Of a DNA stretch of 64,000 nt, positions 9,065 through 17,472 are shown piece after piece. Below the pieces are notes generated by a model. The model was given only the letters and a program-made list of their open reading frames with translations. It was not told where the DNA came from and made no database searches. Source of the stretch: CAIKOD01 sp035543455 (GTDB taxonomy: Archaea > Halobacteriota > Methanomicrobia > Methanomicrobiales > Methanospirillaceae). Position 1 is the stretch's first letter. Every line of letters begins with the position of its first letter. The stretch covers positions 1-64,000 of the forward strand of contig DATKKE010000058.1 of assembly GCA_035543455.1 (NCBI GenBank). The letters are read 5' to 3'. The position numbers and the translations under genes were made by a program.

Positions 9065-10597
9065 TCAGGTTCCGGTCCTGAAGAGGAGCCACTCATTTTT
9101 ACCCGCCCTTTTAAACCTCACGAGTGTGTACGGGCCGTTAAGCCGTTTTCCATGAAACGATACCTCAATTTTCTCGTCATCCCAGTGCTTCGTGTCGTAG
9201 GTTCCATTGTCCCATATCGATACGGTTCCTGCACCATATTCTCCTTCCGGGATCTCCCCTTCAAAATGCCCGTATTCAAGGGGATGGTCTTCTACCCCGA
9301 CCGCGAGATGTTTTTCCCCCGGTGCAAGCGGTACTCCTTTTGGCACGGCCCAGCTTTTGAGAACCCCATCGCGTTCAAGTCTCAGGTCAAAATGAAGGCT
9401 CCTCGCATGATGTTCGTGCACGACAAAATAATTTCCCTGTCCTTCCATGGTATCTTTTCCTTCTGGTTCATCGGTAATGGCAAAATTTCTTTTCTTCCGG
9501 TAATCCGTTAAGGCCGTATCGGTAGTATCCCGGCTCCGATCGGAATCCTGTCGCTCCGTACCGGCCGGTTTTTCGCTGTCATCGCCGGGCGGTTTTATAA
9601 TATCCTCCAGCTGGCCGGTCGTACATTCCCAGGGCGACTTGTCCGGCCGGACCCGGATAAAGCGGGGGATTCTGAGTTTCCTCTCCCTTGTCAGCGACTG
9701 GTAGCCGACTTCACAAACGATGCCGGGCCGCAGCCATTCCACGTCTCCGGGATGATCGACTCCCGATAGCTGGGGGACGCTGGTTTTCAGGCCGGCAAAT
9801 GCTTCCATAAGGCTCGCCAGATCCTGATCGGAAAATCCTGTCCCGACTTTTCCGATATATACGAGGCCTTCCCGGCGCCCGTCCTGGTTCGTCTCCCGGA
9901 AACTTCTTGACATCTCCCGTCCCTGACTCCTGTAAAGGCCGAGGATGAGGGCCCCGAACGAAGGAGACCGCCCCCCTCCCCCATGGGTGTATCCGGCGAT
10001 CACACAATCGCACGATTTCTCCTGCTTTATCTTCAGCCAGTTCGTGCTCCTGATCCCGGATTCATAGGGGCTGCTTTTTCTTTTTGCCACGACACCTTCC
10101 AGGCCGAGTTTCACCGCAGCATTATAGTAATCCACCCCGTTTGAATCGATTGGTACTGATATGACCACGTGATCTCCCTCCTTTACACGTTCGAGCAGGA
10201 TCTTTTTACGTTCCGTTAACGGAAGGCTTGTTAACGGCTTATTATCGGCTTCAAGAATATCAAATACGATATACGTCACAGGGGGATATCCTGCCCCTGC
10301 AGGGACTTTCCCCGTCCCGGCCTGGACCCTTGGGAGCAGGGCCTGAATGTCGGGTTTTCCCCCGGCCATCGCGACAATCTCCCCGTCAAGGACAGTGCCG
10401 GGAGCCAGTCGGGGCAGCTCCCGGAGTTCAGGGAACTGGGCGGTGATATCCCGGTTGTTCCGGCTCAGAAGGGAATAATCCCCATTGATATAGGCAATTG
10501 CCCGGATACCATCCCATTTTATCTCGAACAGCCAGTCGTCTCCGTTGAAAGGGGAATCAGCTGATCCTGCGAGCATGGGGTGGAACCGGGGCTTCAT
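9065..10597 (-). CDS. ligD: NHEJ ATP-dependent DNA ligase fused to 3'-phosphoesterase
   Basis: Seals broken DNA ends in non-homologous end joining. About 510 residues. Residues 1-330 are an ATP-dependent ligase of the LigD type: the adenylated lysine is Lys27 in EIKWDG, and the OB fold ends near RIPRFIRVRPDKSPW. After a 50-residue polar linker, residues ~385-510 form the LigD phosphoesterase domain, with HHARSLHFDLRL (metal-binding His/Asp/Arg), EDHPLEY and EGEYGAG. In bacterial LigD the phosphoesterase precedes the ligase; here it follows it, and the polymerase is a separate gene. Begins 15 bp after ku. Confidence 0.94.
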   Translation of the reverse strand: MKPRFHPMLAGSADSPFNGDDWLFEIKWDGIRAIAYINGDYSLLSRNNRDITAQFPELRELPRLAPGTVLDGEIVAMAGGKPDIQALLPRVQAGTGKVPAGAGYPPVTYIVFDILEADNKPLTSLPLTERKKILLERVKEGDHVVISVPIDSNGVDYYNAAVKLGLEGVVAKRKSSPYESGIRSTNWLKIKQEKSCDCVIAGYTHGGGGRSPSFGALILGLYRSQGREMSRSFRETNQDGRREGLVYIGKVGTGFSDQDLASLMEAFAGLKTSVPQLSGVDHPGDVEWLRPGIVCEVGYQSLTRERKLRIPRFIRVRPDKSPWECTTGQLEDIIKPPGDDSEKPAGTERQDSDRSRDTTDTALTDYRKKRNFAITDEPEGKDTMEGQGNYFVVHEHHARSLHFDLRLERDGVLKSWAVPKGVPLAPGEKHLAVGVEDHPLEYGHFEGEIPEGEYGAGTVSIWDNGTYDTKHWDDEKIEVSFHGKRLNGPYTLVRFKRAGKNEWLLFRTGT

Positions 10598-10612
10598 GGC
10601 GGCATGGTATGG

Positions 10613-11566
10613 CTATTTCCTGCCGAGGACAGCGATCGTTTCTTTAAGCGCATCCATCAGTTCCTTTGCCTCTTCAGGGTGCGGTTTTTCATACACCACT
10701 TTTTCACCGGCCATCTTCTTCTTCACCAGTGCTTCCACCGAGTCCCGGTACGTATCGTGATAATCGCCGATAGAGAAATCTCCGGAAAGGTCGGAAATAA
10801 TCCGTTTTGCAAGGGCAAGTTCGGCGTCTTTTGGTCCGGGCAGACTGGCAAGTTCGCTGAAGGCATGAGGAACTGTTACCTCGTCCGCATACCGAAGCGT
10901 GGTGAGGACGAGACCCCCCTGGTAAACATGGACGACTACAGGGTACTCTTTGGTCCTGAGCGTGATCCTTCCGACTGCCGCCCGCCCAAGATCCTGGAGC
11001 GCTGTGACAAGCAGGCCGTATGCTTCCTCGCTCCTGTCCGGTGTAAGGACATAGGGGGTTTCAAAATACACAGGGTCGAGAGAGAGATAATAGACAAATT
11101 TCTCGATCCTTATCTTCCTGTCGGATTCGGGAAGGAATGCCTTCAGTTCGTCGGGCTCGATCACGACGTATTCTCCCTTCCTGACTTCATACCCCCTGAC
11201 CGTATCCTGCCATGAGATTACTTTCCCGTCTCGCGTGCAGACCCGTTCATATTTCAACGGTTGCCCATCCTCCCGGTGGAGCAGGCGGAATGAGAACGAC
11301 CTGTCCCTCACCATGGTGTGCAGCCTGACAGGTACGTTCACAAGGCCTATGGTAAGGTTCCCGCTCCAGATCGGCCTGCCTGCCTTTCCCCCTGTCGGGA
11401 TGGGAGTCCCATGATCCTGCGGCACGGCCTCTACATGCCTGGTTTCCTGTAGCGCTGCCTGTGGAACCTTTATCGCCGGTTCATTACCTGGATTCCCGCT
11501 GCGTTTCCCCGTTGCTTTTTTCGTCTCCTTCCTGTTATCCTGGTCGTCCGATTTTCTGCCGGTCAC
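10613..11566 (-). CDS. ku: Ku homodimer-forming DNA end-binding protein
   Basis: Binds double-strand ends and recruits the NHEJ polymerase and ligase. The Ku core starts near residue 62 (GRPIWSGNLTIGLVNVPV) and runs to YRDSVEALVKKKMAGEKV, the usual end of bacterial/archaeal Ku. Residues 1-60 are a polar Lys/Arg/Gln/Asp-rich extension, unusual for prokaryotic Ku where tails are normally C-terminal. The GTG start follows GGAGGAGAT and lies inside the end of the polymerase gene (32-bp overlap), so the two are coupled. Total 317 residues. Confidence 0.95.
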   Translation of the reverse strand: MTGRKSDDQDNRKETKKATGKRSGNPGNEPAIKVPQAALQETRHVEAVPQDHGTPIPTGGKAGRPIWSGNLTIGLVNVPVRLHTMVRDRSFSFRLLHREDGQPLKYERVCTRDGKVISWQDTVRGYEVRKGEYVVIEPDELKAFLPESDRKIRIEKFVYYLSLDPVYFETPYVLTPDRSEEAYGLLVTALQDLGRAAVGRITLRTKEYPVVVHVYQGGLVLTTLRYADEVTVPHAFSELASLPGPKDAELALAKRIISDLSGDFSIGDYHDTYRDSVEALVKKKMAGEKVVYEKPHPEEAKELMDALKETIAVLGRK

Positions 11567-12410
11567 GAAGGATCTCCTCCCATGGTTCTTCTTTCCTCGA
11601 AATCATCGTCCTGATATTAAAATCTTCTGGCTTAATACCGCGTTTCAGTTCATCCCAGGAGAGCGGGGCAGATACACTGGCTGCCGGTGTCCCGCGGAGG
11701 CTGTAAGGCGCCGCCATTGTTTTGCCCCTCGCATTCTGCAGGTAATCGATAAATATGGTGCCGGGGTCTCTCGAACGGGGGAATTCTGATACCACATGGT
11801 CCGAATCCTTCGCGATAGCTTTGCCGATACCATGTGCATAATCCCTGATCCCGCCGAACGTATATCCCTTAATCAGGGGGACTACGATATGAAGCCCTTT
11901 TTTACCTGAAGTTTTTACATAGGGATGCAGTCCCTCGTTGGCGAGATGTTCCCTGACGGTTTTTGCAACGTCAATAACATCATCGAACGTCAGCGGCGGT
12001 TCAGGGTCGATATCGAATAACAGGAGATCGGGAGAATCATACGAGGTGCTCATCGACAATGTTGCATGGAGTTCGATTGATGCCAGATTTGCAAGCCAGA
12101 GCAGGGTATCGAGGTTGTTGCAGAGGACGAAATGTACGTCCCTCTCGCTCGTCCCTGAATAAACCTTGAATATATCGACATAGTCGGGAGTGCCCGCCGG
12201 AGCATCCTTCTCATAAAAATCTTCCCCGCCGACCCCTTCCGGAAAACGGTGCATGGTAACCGGCCGATCATGGAGGAAAGGAATCATCGCCGGTGCCATC
12301 CGGATATAGTACCCGATTACGTCCTTTTTCGTCGCACCGATACCGGGATATAAAATTTTTTCAAGGTTAGTAAATCGCACCTTTGTCAGATTCCCGGGTG
12401 GCTGTGCCAA
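11535..12410 (-). CDS. LigD-type primase-polymerase of NHEJ
   Basis: Fills gaps and adds nucleotides at Ku-bound ends, usually preferring ribonucleotides. About 291 residues, the size of a stand-alone polymerase domain. It opens TNLEKILYPGIGATKKDV, the signature start of LigD polymerase domains; the metal-binding pair is Asp133/Asp135 in LLLFDIDPEPP, and KTSGKKGLHIVVPL follows. First gene of the operon polymerase-ku-ligase. The start is uncertain: TTG at 12410 or a GTG ten codons later. An A/T-rich TATA-like element at about 12428-12440 (minus strand) would give a nearly leaderless transcript. Confidence 0.93.
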   Translation of the reverse strand: MAQPPGNLTKVRFTNLEKILYPGIGATKKDVIGYYIRMAPAMIPFLHDRPVTMHRFPEGVGGEDFYEKDAPAGTPDYVDIFKVYSGTSERDVHFVLCNNLDTLLWLANLASIELHATLSMSTSYDSPDLLLFDIDPEPPLTFDDVIDVAKTVREHLANEGLHPYVKTSGKKGLHIVVPLIKGYTFGGIRDYAHGIGKAIAKDSDHVVSEFPRSRDPGTIFIDYLQNARGKTMAAPYSLRGTPAASVSAPLSWDELKRGIKPEDFNIRTMISRKEEPWEEILRDRQKIGRPG

Positions 12411-12505
12411 ATTCCTTGTCTCCCCAAGATATTTTTATTGCCGTGATCGGTTCAGGTCCGGACAACGGGTGCGAACCCCTGCCGGAGTTTTGAATGAGAT
12501 CTGGT

Positions 12506-12685
12506 TCAGCCTCTCAGGTAGAATCCAATCAGGATCAGCAGGAGCCCGGTATAGAACATCATCGCCCATGGCCAGGAGAACCCGAAATTAATGGTCGAGA
12601 GGCCCTTGAGGTCCTGGAGCAGGACAAGTATGAACCCTGCCACGAAACAAACGAGGCTGATGTCTCTTTTAACACTCTTATCCAT
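12506..12685 (-). CDS. Small two-helix membrane protein (59 residues)
   Basis: A short gene with a very good start: GGAGGT at 12691-12696, five bases, then ATG. The product begins MDKSVKRDIS and has two hydrophobic helices (about residues 11-24 and 37-56) separated by the loop QDLKGLSTINFGFSW, ending YLRG. The positive N-terminus and short turn suggest a hairpin with both ends in the cytoplasm. No family recognised. It lies upstream of the NHEJ operon on the same strand, with about 95 bp between, so it could be co-transcribed, but nothing shows a shared function. Confidence 0.65.
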   Translation of the reverse strand: MDKSVKRDISLVCFVAGFILVLLQDLKGLSTINFGFSWPWAMMFYTGLLLILIGFYLRG

Positions 12686-12834
12686 TTATTACCTCCGGAT
12701 CTGGATAATAGATATCGTCTGCCGTCCGGTATATGTATTTCGCCCGGTGGATCGCTCTATCTCACGTAATGTCCGATTATGGTGACATTTAATGAAAATC
12801 CCGTTTCACGCCATTATCTCCCTTCATTCGTTTA

Positions 12835-13416
12835 TCAGAAATCGCCGATGAGAAGAGAAAAAAGTGGTGACCCGGGAAGCGGCGGTTCCTTGCAGGACCC
12901 AATCCGGATCTGCTCGGCGGGGTACCCGAGCTCTTCACAGAGCGCTATCCTCGTATCCCCATACCTGGAAACCAGTGATTCTGCAAGCCCGGACACACTG
13001 AAACCCGGATCAGCGACGAGAAATACAATTTTTCCCCGTAACAGTTCCTTTTTTGTTTCTGATACCGCTCCATCGTGATCGCGGCCATGTGCGAGTACGA
13101 CAGCTATCCGGGCGAGCGGGACATGGAGCCGTGCCGCCGTGACCTGGAGTGACGAGATCCCCGGTATCACCTCCCCCGTGAGGTTCCCAAGCCCGGCAAG
13201 CATCGGGTCGCCCGTTGATAATACGACCGAATCATGCGGAAGGCTTCCGAGGTCACGGTAATCACGTATTATTTCAACGTCGCAATCCTTACCGATATAT
13301 GCCTGCACCATTTCGATGGCCCGCTTCGAGCCATAGATCTTTTCCGCACCCTGTATTGCCCTGATTGCCTCGTCGGTAAGCATCCCGGGGCCGCATCCGG
13401 TACCAACAATCTTCAT
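12835..13416 (-). CDS. cbiE: Cobalt-precorrin-7 C5-methyltransferase CbiE
   Basis: Adds the C5 methyl group in anaerobic corrin-ring assembly, using S-adenosylmethionine. The 193-residue protein is one tetrapyrrole methylase domain: it starts KIVGTGCGPGMLTDEAI, has the STGDPML loop and GEVIPGISSLQ. It lacks the CbiT half that is fused to it in CobL; the separate cbiT is about 5 kb upstream in the same block. The ATG overlaps the end of cbiD by four bases. It is the last gene of the corrin run. Confidence 0.94.
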   Translation of the reverse strand: MKIVGTGCGPGMLTDEAIRAIQGAEKIYGSKRAIEMVQAYIGKDCDVEIIRDYRDLGSLPHDSVVLSTGDPMLAGLGNLTGEVIPGISSLQVTAARLHVPLARIAVVLAHGRDHDGAVSETKKELLRGKIVFLVADPGFSVSGLAESLVSRYGDTRIALCEELGYPAEQIRIGSCKEPPLPGSPLFSLLIGDF

Positions 13417-14444
13417 CCTTTCATCCTTGCAGCATGATATGCGGTATCATGGGATATTCTTCCGTCCCTGTCGAAAAGAACTACCCTGATCCCCGGGTAG
13501 CGGACGAGATACAGGTCAAGGGCACCCTGGATTTTATCTTCGTATCCAGGGTGGTACATCAGTTCCTCCACTGTCGGGCACGATGTCCCCTCGAGGATAC
13601 ACGGGCAGATAAAACGGATGATGAGCCCGGGAAGGCCGGCGATAATCACCTCCCCTGATGCACAGGCGAGTGCCGTGCCGATATTATTGCCGACGAGGAC
13701 CGGTTCATAACCCGGGAAGTGGATCCTGGCATACTGGAGACCTGTACGTCCTGTTGTAAGGACTACTTTTTCGGCCGCCCGTACCCTCACAATGACCGAA
13801 GATTCGAGGTGATCGTCCCACGGCTCGACCAGTCCGGTGGTCCCGAGGAGGGAAATGCCTCCGGTAATTCCAAGCCGGGGGTTCAATGTCTTTTGTGCAA
13901 TGGCTTCACCCTCAGGTATCGAGATCTCCATCTCCACACCCTGGATGGCGATACTGTCAAGCCCTTCCTGTATCGAATAGAGAATTTCATCCATTGCAGG
14001 ATTGCTGATCGCAGGATCACCTTTTTTATACCTCGGTGTATCGTGATCGAACCGGCCGATCCCATCCTTCGCGCGTATTCGGATCCCGGGCCCGGATATC
14101 CCTGAACGTGCATGAATTTTGATTCCCGAGGTTACGTCGAGAGGATAATCCCCGGCATATTTCATGCAGCAGGCTCTTCCGGGGGACAGTGTGATAACCG
14201 GGATGTTGATCACGACCCCGGACGGCGTCGTTATCGTGACGTCTTCAACCGGGCCTGCCAGGGAGAGAACCGCTGCTTTGCAGGCGGCCGCAGCGGTGGT
14301 CCCCGTAGTATAGCCACGCCTGAGCACCGTGCCGTCAGAAGTCAGTATGGCAAGGCCTGAAGAAACAAGGGGTAAAAGTCCGGGTTCCCGGCATGCCTCA
14401 ATCCATGCCCCGGGATATTCAAACCCACTGACCGGGTCTTTCAT
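13413..14444 (-). CDS. cbiD: Cobalt-precorrin-5B C1-methyltransferase CbiD
   Basis: Methylates C1 of the ring contracted by CbiG; it is the one corrin methylase that is not of the standard methylase fold. 343 residues starting MKDPVSGFEYPGAWIEAC, the usual start of euryarchaeal CbiD. The conserved LRRGYTTGTTAAAACKAA block follows, then VTITTPSGV. The start codon lies directly against the cbiC stop and the end overlaps cbiE, so translation is coupled along the chain. Confidence 0.95.
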   Translation of the reverse strand: MKDPVSGFEYPGAWIEACREPGLLPLVSSGLAILTSDGTVLRRGYTTGTTAAAACKAAVLSLAGPVEDVTITTPSGVVINIPVITLSPGRACCMKYAGDYPLDVTSGIKIHARSGISGPGIRIRAKDGIGRFDHDTPRYKKGDPAISNPAMDEILYSIQEGLDSIAIQGVEMEISIPEGEAIAQKTLNPRLGITGGISLLGTTGLVEPWDDHLESSVIVRVRAAEKVVLTTGRTGLQYARIHFPGYEPVLVGNNIGTALACASGEVIIAGLPGLIIRFICPCILEGTSCPTVEELMYHPGYEDKIQGALDLYLVRYPGIRVVLFDRDGRISHDTAYHAARMKG

Positions 14445-15164
14445 TCATTCCTCATGACTGACAGCCGTTTGTTCCAGGGGACGGACACCCTGTGGGTATT
14501 GACGATTGTCCTGTAATTCCGCATGAATTGTGATGATCTCGTTCATGGCCGCTACGGCTACCGGTGTCCCTCCTCTCGTCCCCTCCGTTGATATCGAAGG
14601 GACGCCGGTCTCCCTGAGCTGCTCTTTTGATTCTTTTGCATTCACAAAACCGACGGGGGTCCCGATCACCAGGGCAGGGCGGTATCCTTTGTGGACACCG
14701 CGGCAGACCGTGATGAGAGAGGAAGGGGCGTTTCCTATCACAACGATCGCCCCGGAGATCCGCTCACCAAGATTGATGAAGCCCTGGGAAGTACGGGTTA
14801 TCCCGTGCTCTCCAGCCCCTTCATCGAAGTCAAGGGCACAAATAATATCGCTGCGGTGTCCTTTTTTCAGGATACCTACCTGGACCATCCTGATGTCTGT
14901 GATCACCAGGGCTCCCGAAGCGAGAGCCCGGAGCCCTGATAGCACTGGTTCTTCCCTGAACCTGATCAGGTCTGCCATCGCAAAATCACCCACAGCAATG
15001 GCACATCTCTGGCGGATCCTGTCTTCATACCCGGAATTTCCTATCGCCTCCCTGGCTAATCTCCTGCTCTTTGCCGAGATCTCGAGGGCTTCTTCTGTCG
15101 TAGCCCCGAGGTCAGTATAGGTATTTCCTGTGGTAGCCCCGTTGTGTAATGATTCCCTTGACAT
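14445..15164 (-). CDS. cbiC: Cobalt-precorrin-8 methylmutase CbiC
   Basis: Moves the C11 methyl group to C12 to give cobyrinate. The ATG at 15164 follows GGGAG and gives 239 residues; an upstream in-frame ATG at 15239 is also possible. CbiC/CobH signatures are present: GDFAMADLIRF, GALVITDIRMVQVGI, VVIGNAPSSL and VIGTPVGFVNAKESK. The catalytic histidine expected just before the GD pair (pattern H-x-x-G in CobH) appears to be Ile56 here (CAIAVGDF). Overlaps the end of cbiH by about 50 bp. Confidence 0.92.
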   Translation of the reverse strand: MSRESLHNGATTGNTYTDLGATTEEALEISAKSRRLAREAIGNSGYEDRIRQRCAIAVGDFAMADLIRFREEPVLSGLRALASGALVITDIRMVQVGILKKGHRSDIICALDFDEGAGEHGITRTSQGFINLGERISGAIVVIGNAPSSLITVCRGVHKGYRPALVIGTPVGFVNAKESKEQLRETGVPSISTEGTRGGTPVAVAAMNEIITIHAELQDNRQYPQGVRPLEQTAVSHEE

Positions 15165-15891
15165 GTTCTCCCATTCTCCATATTCTGCTCTCCGTTCCAC
15201 CGATAAATACCGTGGAATGCATGTCCACGTGTTCCTCAACCGAGGATGCTTCTCCCAGGGTCGTTATCAGGATCTCTTCCCCGCTCCGGCAGGCATTTTT
15301 CACTACCGCAAGCGGTGTGGTTGCGGGGAGGTGTTTTCCGGCGATTCGGACTGCCATCGCAAAGTTATGGGGCCTCCCCCTGCTCCGCGGGTTGTATAAA
15401 ACCACCGGTATTCCCAAAGAGAATACCGCTTCAAGGCGTTGTTCTATGATGCCGAGGGGAGTGAGGAGGTCTGAAAGGCTTATTACGCAAAAATCCCCTG
15501 AAAGTGGCGACCCGAGCCGTGAAGCCCCTGCATTTGCCGCGGTGACTCCCGGAATCACCTGGACATCGATCTCTTCACCGCGTTTTTCCAGTATCTCAAG
15601 CACGATTCCGGCCATGCCGTAAACCCCGGGATCGCCGCCACTTACCATTGCGACCACGTGTTTGCGGGCGAGGTCCACGGCCTGTGATGCCCGGTCTACT
15701 TCTTTCCCCATGGCGCTCCTGATCACCTGCTTACCTTCGATCAGCGGTTCAATCGGTATCAGGTAAAAGGTATTCCCAATCACATATTCCGCCTGTTCAA
15801 TCGCCTGAATGGCATCTGTCGTCATCAGGCCGGGTGATCCGGGACCTGTTCCGACGATATAGAGTTTCCCTGTTTCAGCGTGCGATGGCAA
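15112..15891 (-). CDS. cbiH: Cobalt-precorrin-3B C17-methyltransferase CbiH
   Basis: Carries out C17 methylation and ring contraction in the anaerobic route. 259 residues with the methylase P-loop-like start LYIVGTGPGSPGLMTTDAI, the signature VSGGDPGVYGMA and VQVIPGVTAANAGASRLGSP. The C-terminal NPRSRGRPHNFAMAV stretch is typical of CbiH/CobJ. It overlaps cbiG by 17 bases and cbiC downstream. No extra C-terminal domain is fused, unlike some bacterial CbiH60 forms. Confidence 0.95.
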   Translation of the reverse strand: MPSHAETGKLYIVGTGPGSPGLMTTDAIQAIEQAEYVIGNTFYLIPIEPLIEGKQVIRSAMGKEVDRASQAVDLARKHVVAMVSGGDPGVYGMAGIVLEILEKRGEEIDVQVIPGVTAANAGASRLGSPLSGDFCVISLSDLLTPLGIIEQRLEAVFSLGIPVVLYNPRSRGRPHNFAMAVRIAGKHLPATTPLAVVKNACRSGEEILITTLGEASSVEEHVDMHSTVFIGGTESRIWRMGEHVKGIITQRGYHRKYLY

Positions 15892-16747
15892 CGGTCATCT
15901 TCCCGAATACTCTTTTCTTCATAACCAGTTCCTTTCTGCAGGATACCGCGAGTGCTGCCGGTTCAGCCACCGCAGGAAGCCCTATTCGGCTGGCTTCTGA
16001 TGGGCTCTCCGTTTCCTGTGCCTTGATCGTATCGTCATCAAGAAAGATGAGATTCCCCCCAAGCGATTCGACAGCAGAAATCAGGCCTGTTTCGCTGATC
16101 TTTTTTTCTGTCGTCGCAAATATCATCACCTCATCCGATCTGATACCTGCTGCCGAAAGGGCCTCTGCGATCGATCGCCCCGCCTCCTCCCGGGTGATAC
16201 CGAGACGGCATCCGAGTCCCACGGAGTACAACCCGCTTTTGGAGAGAAATGATACGCCGCGGTCTGCAAGAACTACCGAAGGTCCCCTGACCCGGAAAAC
16301 GCGTGTTGTCCCATCGAGAATACCGGCATTGACCTGCCTCGTGGATGACCTGTTGATCACCTGCATATCATGGTCTGCAGCAATCCCCTCGACCGACCGG
16401 AGTCCCTTTGTTTCAGTCGCCGTCGTGATAACCGGCCTGATCCCGAGGAGTGAAAGTTCACGTGCAAGTTCATTGGCACCGTGGTGTCCCCCGATTAACG
16501 GGACGGCAAAAGCCAGGTCAGGACTTACGACAACTACCGCCGGGTCGGTCCATTTGTCGACGAGGAGCGGTGCGATCCTGCGGACAACAATTCCCGTGGC
16601 CATGACTGCAATAATTCTCCGGTATTGTGAGAAGGCGATGGAAAAGGCATCGGGTTCATAGCCAAGCAGGTCGGCATTAAGCTTCCATGCGATCTGTTCG
16701 GCGGTTGCTTCAAATCTCGCCGGTGCGATGACTACCGTTTCGCTCAT
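15875..16747 (-). CDS. cbiG: Cobalt-precorrin-5A hydrolase CbiG
   Basis: Opens the delta-lactone of cobalt-precorrin-5A and releases acetaldehyde. 290 residues. N-terminal domain with AVMATGIVVRRIAPLL, central PLIGGHHGANELA, and the C-terminal CobE-like half with YSVGLGCRLGITREEA. All are standard CbiG features and the length is usual. The start overlaps the cbiF stop by four bases, marking a coupled operon. CbiG is unique to the oxygen-independent route, which confirms the pathway type. Confidence 0.95.
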   Translation of the reverse strand: MSETVVIAPARFEATAEQIAWKLNADLLGYEPDAFSIAFSQYRRIIAVMATGIVVRRIAPLLVDKWTDPAVVVVSPDLAFAVPLIGGHHGANELARELSLLGIRPVITTATETKGLRSVEGIAADHDMQVINRSSTRQVNAGILDGTTRVFRVRGPSVVLADRGVSFLSKSGLYSVGLGCRLGITREEAGRSIAEALSAAGIRSDEVMIFATTEKKISETGLISAVESLGGNLIFLDDDTIKAQETESPSEASRIGLPAVAEPAALAVSCRKELVMKKRVFGKMTVAIAR

Positions 16748-17460
16748 GAATAGAGGACAGACCTCCTGTGCCCGGTGTGAGCCTGTCCTACTGCATCTCC
16801 TATGAAGAGCAGGGCAGTACGTTCGATTCCCTCTGCACGGGTTTTCTGCGCGATATCCCCGACGGTTCCCCTGATAATCTTCTGATCAGGCCAGGTGGCG
16901 TGATAAACGACTGCTGCAGGGGTCTCTTCTGGATATACCACATTTGAAATGACCTCAGCAAGCTGCCCGGTCCCGAGAAAGACCACCATAGTGGCCTGGT
17001 GAGCGGATAGTTCCCTGATCCGGTCCGTTTCGAGGGTCTTCCCTGCCGGGCGGGTGATAACAACGCTTTCGGATACGCCTTTGAGGGTGAGTTGTACTTT
17101 AAGCGCCGCTGCAGCGCCAAACATGGACGATACCCCGGGAACCACAACCGTTTCGATCCCCTGTTCCCCGAGAAGGTCCATCTGCTCGACGATTGCTCCG
17201 TACAGGGAAGGGTCTCCCGAATGCAGCCTGACAACCAGCTTGCCTTCCCGTGCCGGTACCGTCATCGCGGGGATCAGCTCCTCGAGAGACATCCCCCAGC
17301 TGTCGAGTTTCACCGGTGCCGGAGATTCTAAAACGAGGGCCGGGTTGACCAGTGAGCCGGTATAGATCAGGACGTCGGCACTGATAAGCAGGGTATGTCC
17401 TTTGACCGTAATCAGTTCAGGATCTCCGGGCCCCGCACCGACAAAATATATTTTCGGCAT
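16744..17460 (-). CDS. cbiF: Cobalt-precorrin-4 C11-methyltransferase CbiF
   Basis: Methylates C11 of cobalt-precorrin-4. 238 residues; one tetrapyrrole methylase domain starting KIYFVGAGPGDPELITVKG, then LIYTGSLVNPALV, LHSGDPSLYGA and VVPGVSSMFGAAAALK, all matching CbiF/CobM. The C-terminal ALLFIGDAV stretch is also usual. It lies 12 bases behind cbiL and overlaps cbiG by four. Confidence 0.95.
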   Translation of the reverse strand: MPKIYFVGAGPGDPELITVKGHTLLISADVLIYTGSLVNPALVLESPAPVKLDSWGMSLEELIPAMTVPAREGKLVVRLHSGDPSLYGAIVEQMDLLGEQGIETVVVPGVSSMFGAAAALKVQLTLKGVSESVVITRPAGKTLETDRIRELSAHQATMVVFLGTGQLAEVISNVVYPEETPAAVVYHATWPDQKIIRGTVGDIAQKTRAEGIERTALLFIGDAVGQAHTGHRRSVLYS

Positions 17461-17472
17461 GCTCTTCCCCAG

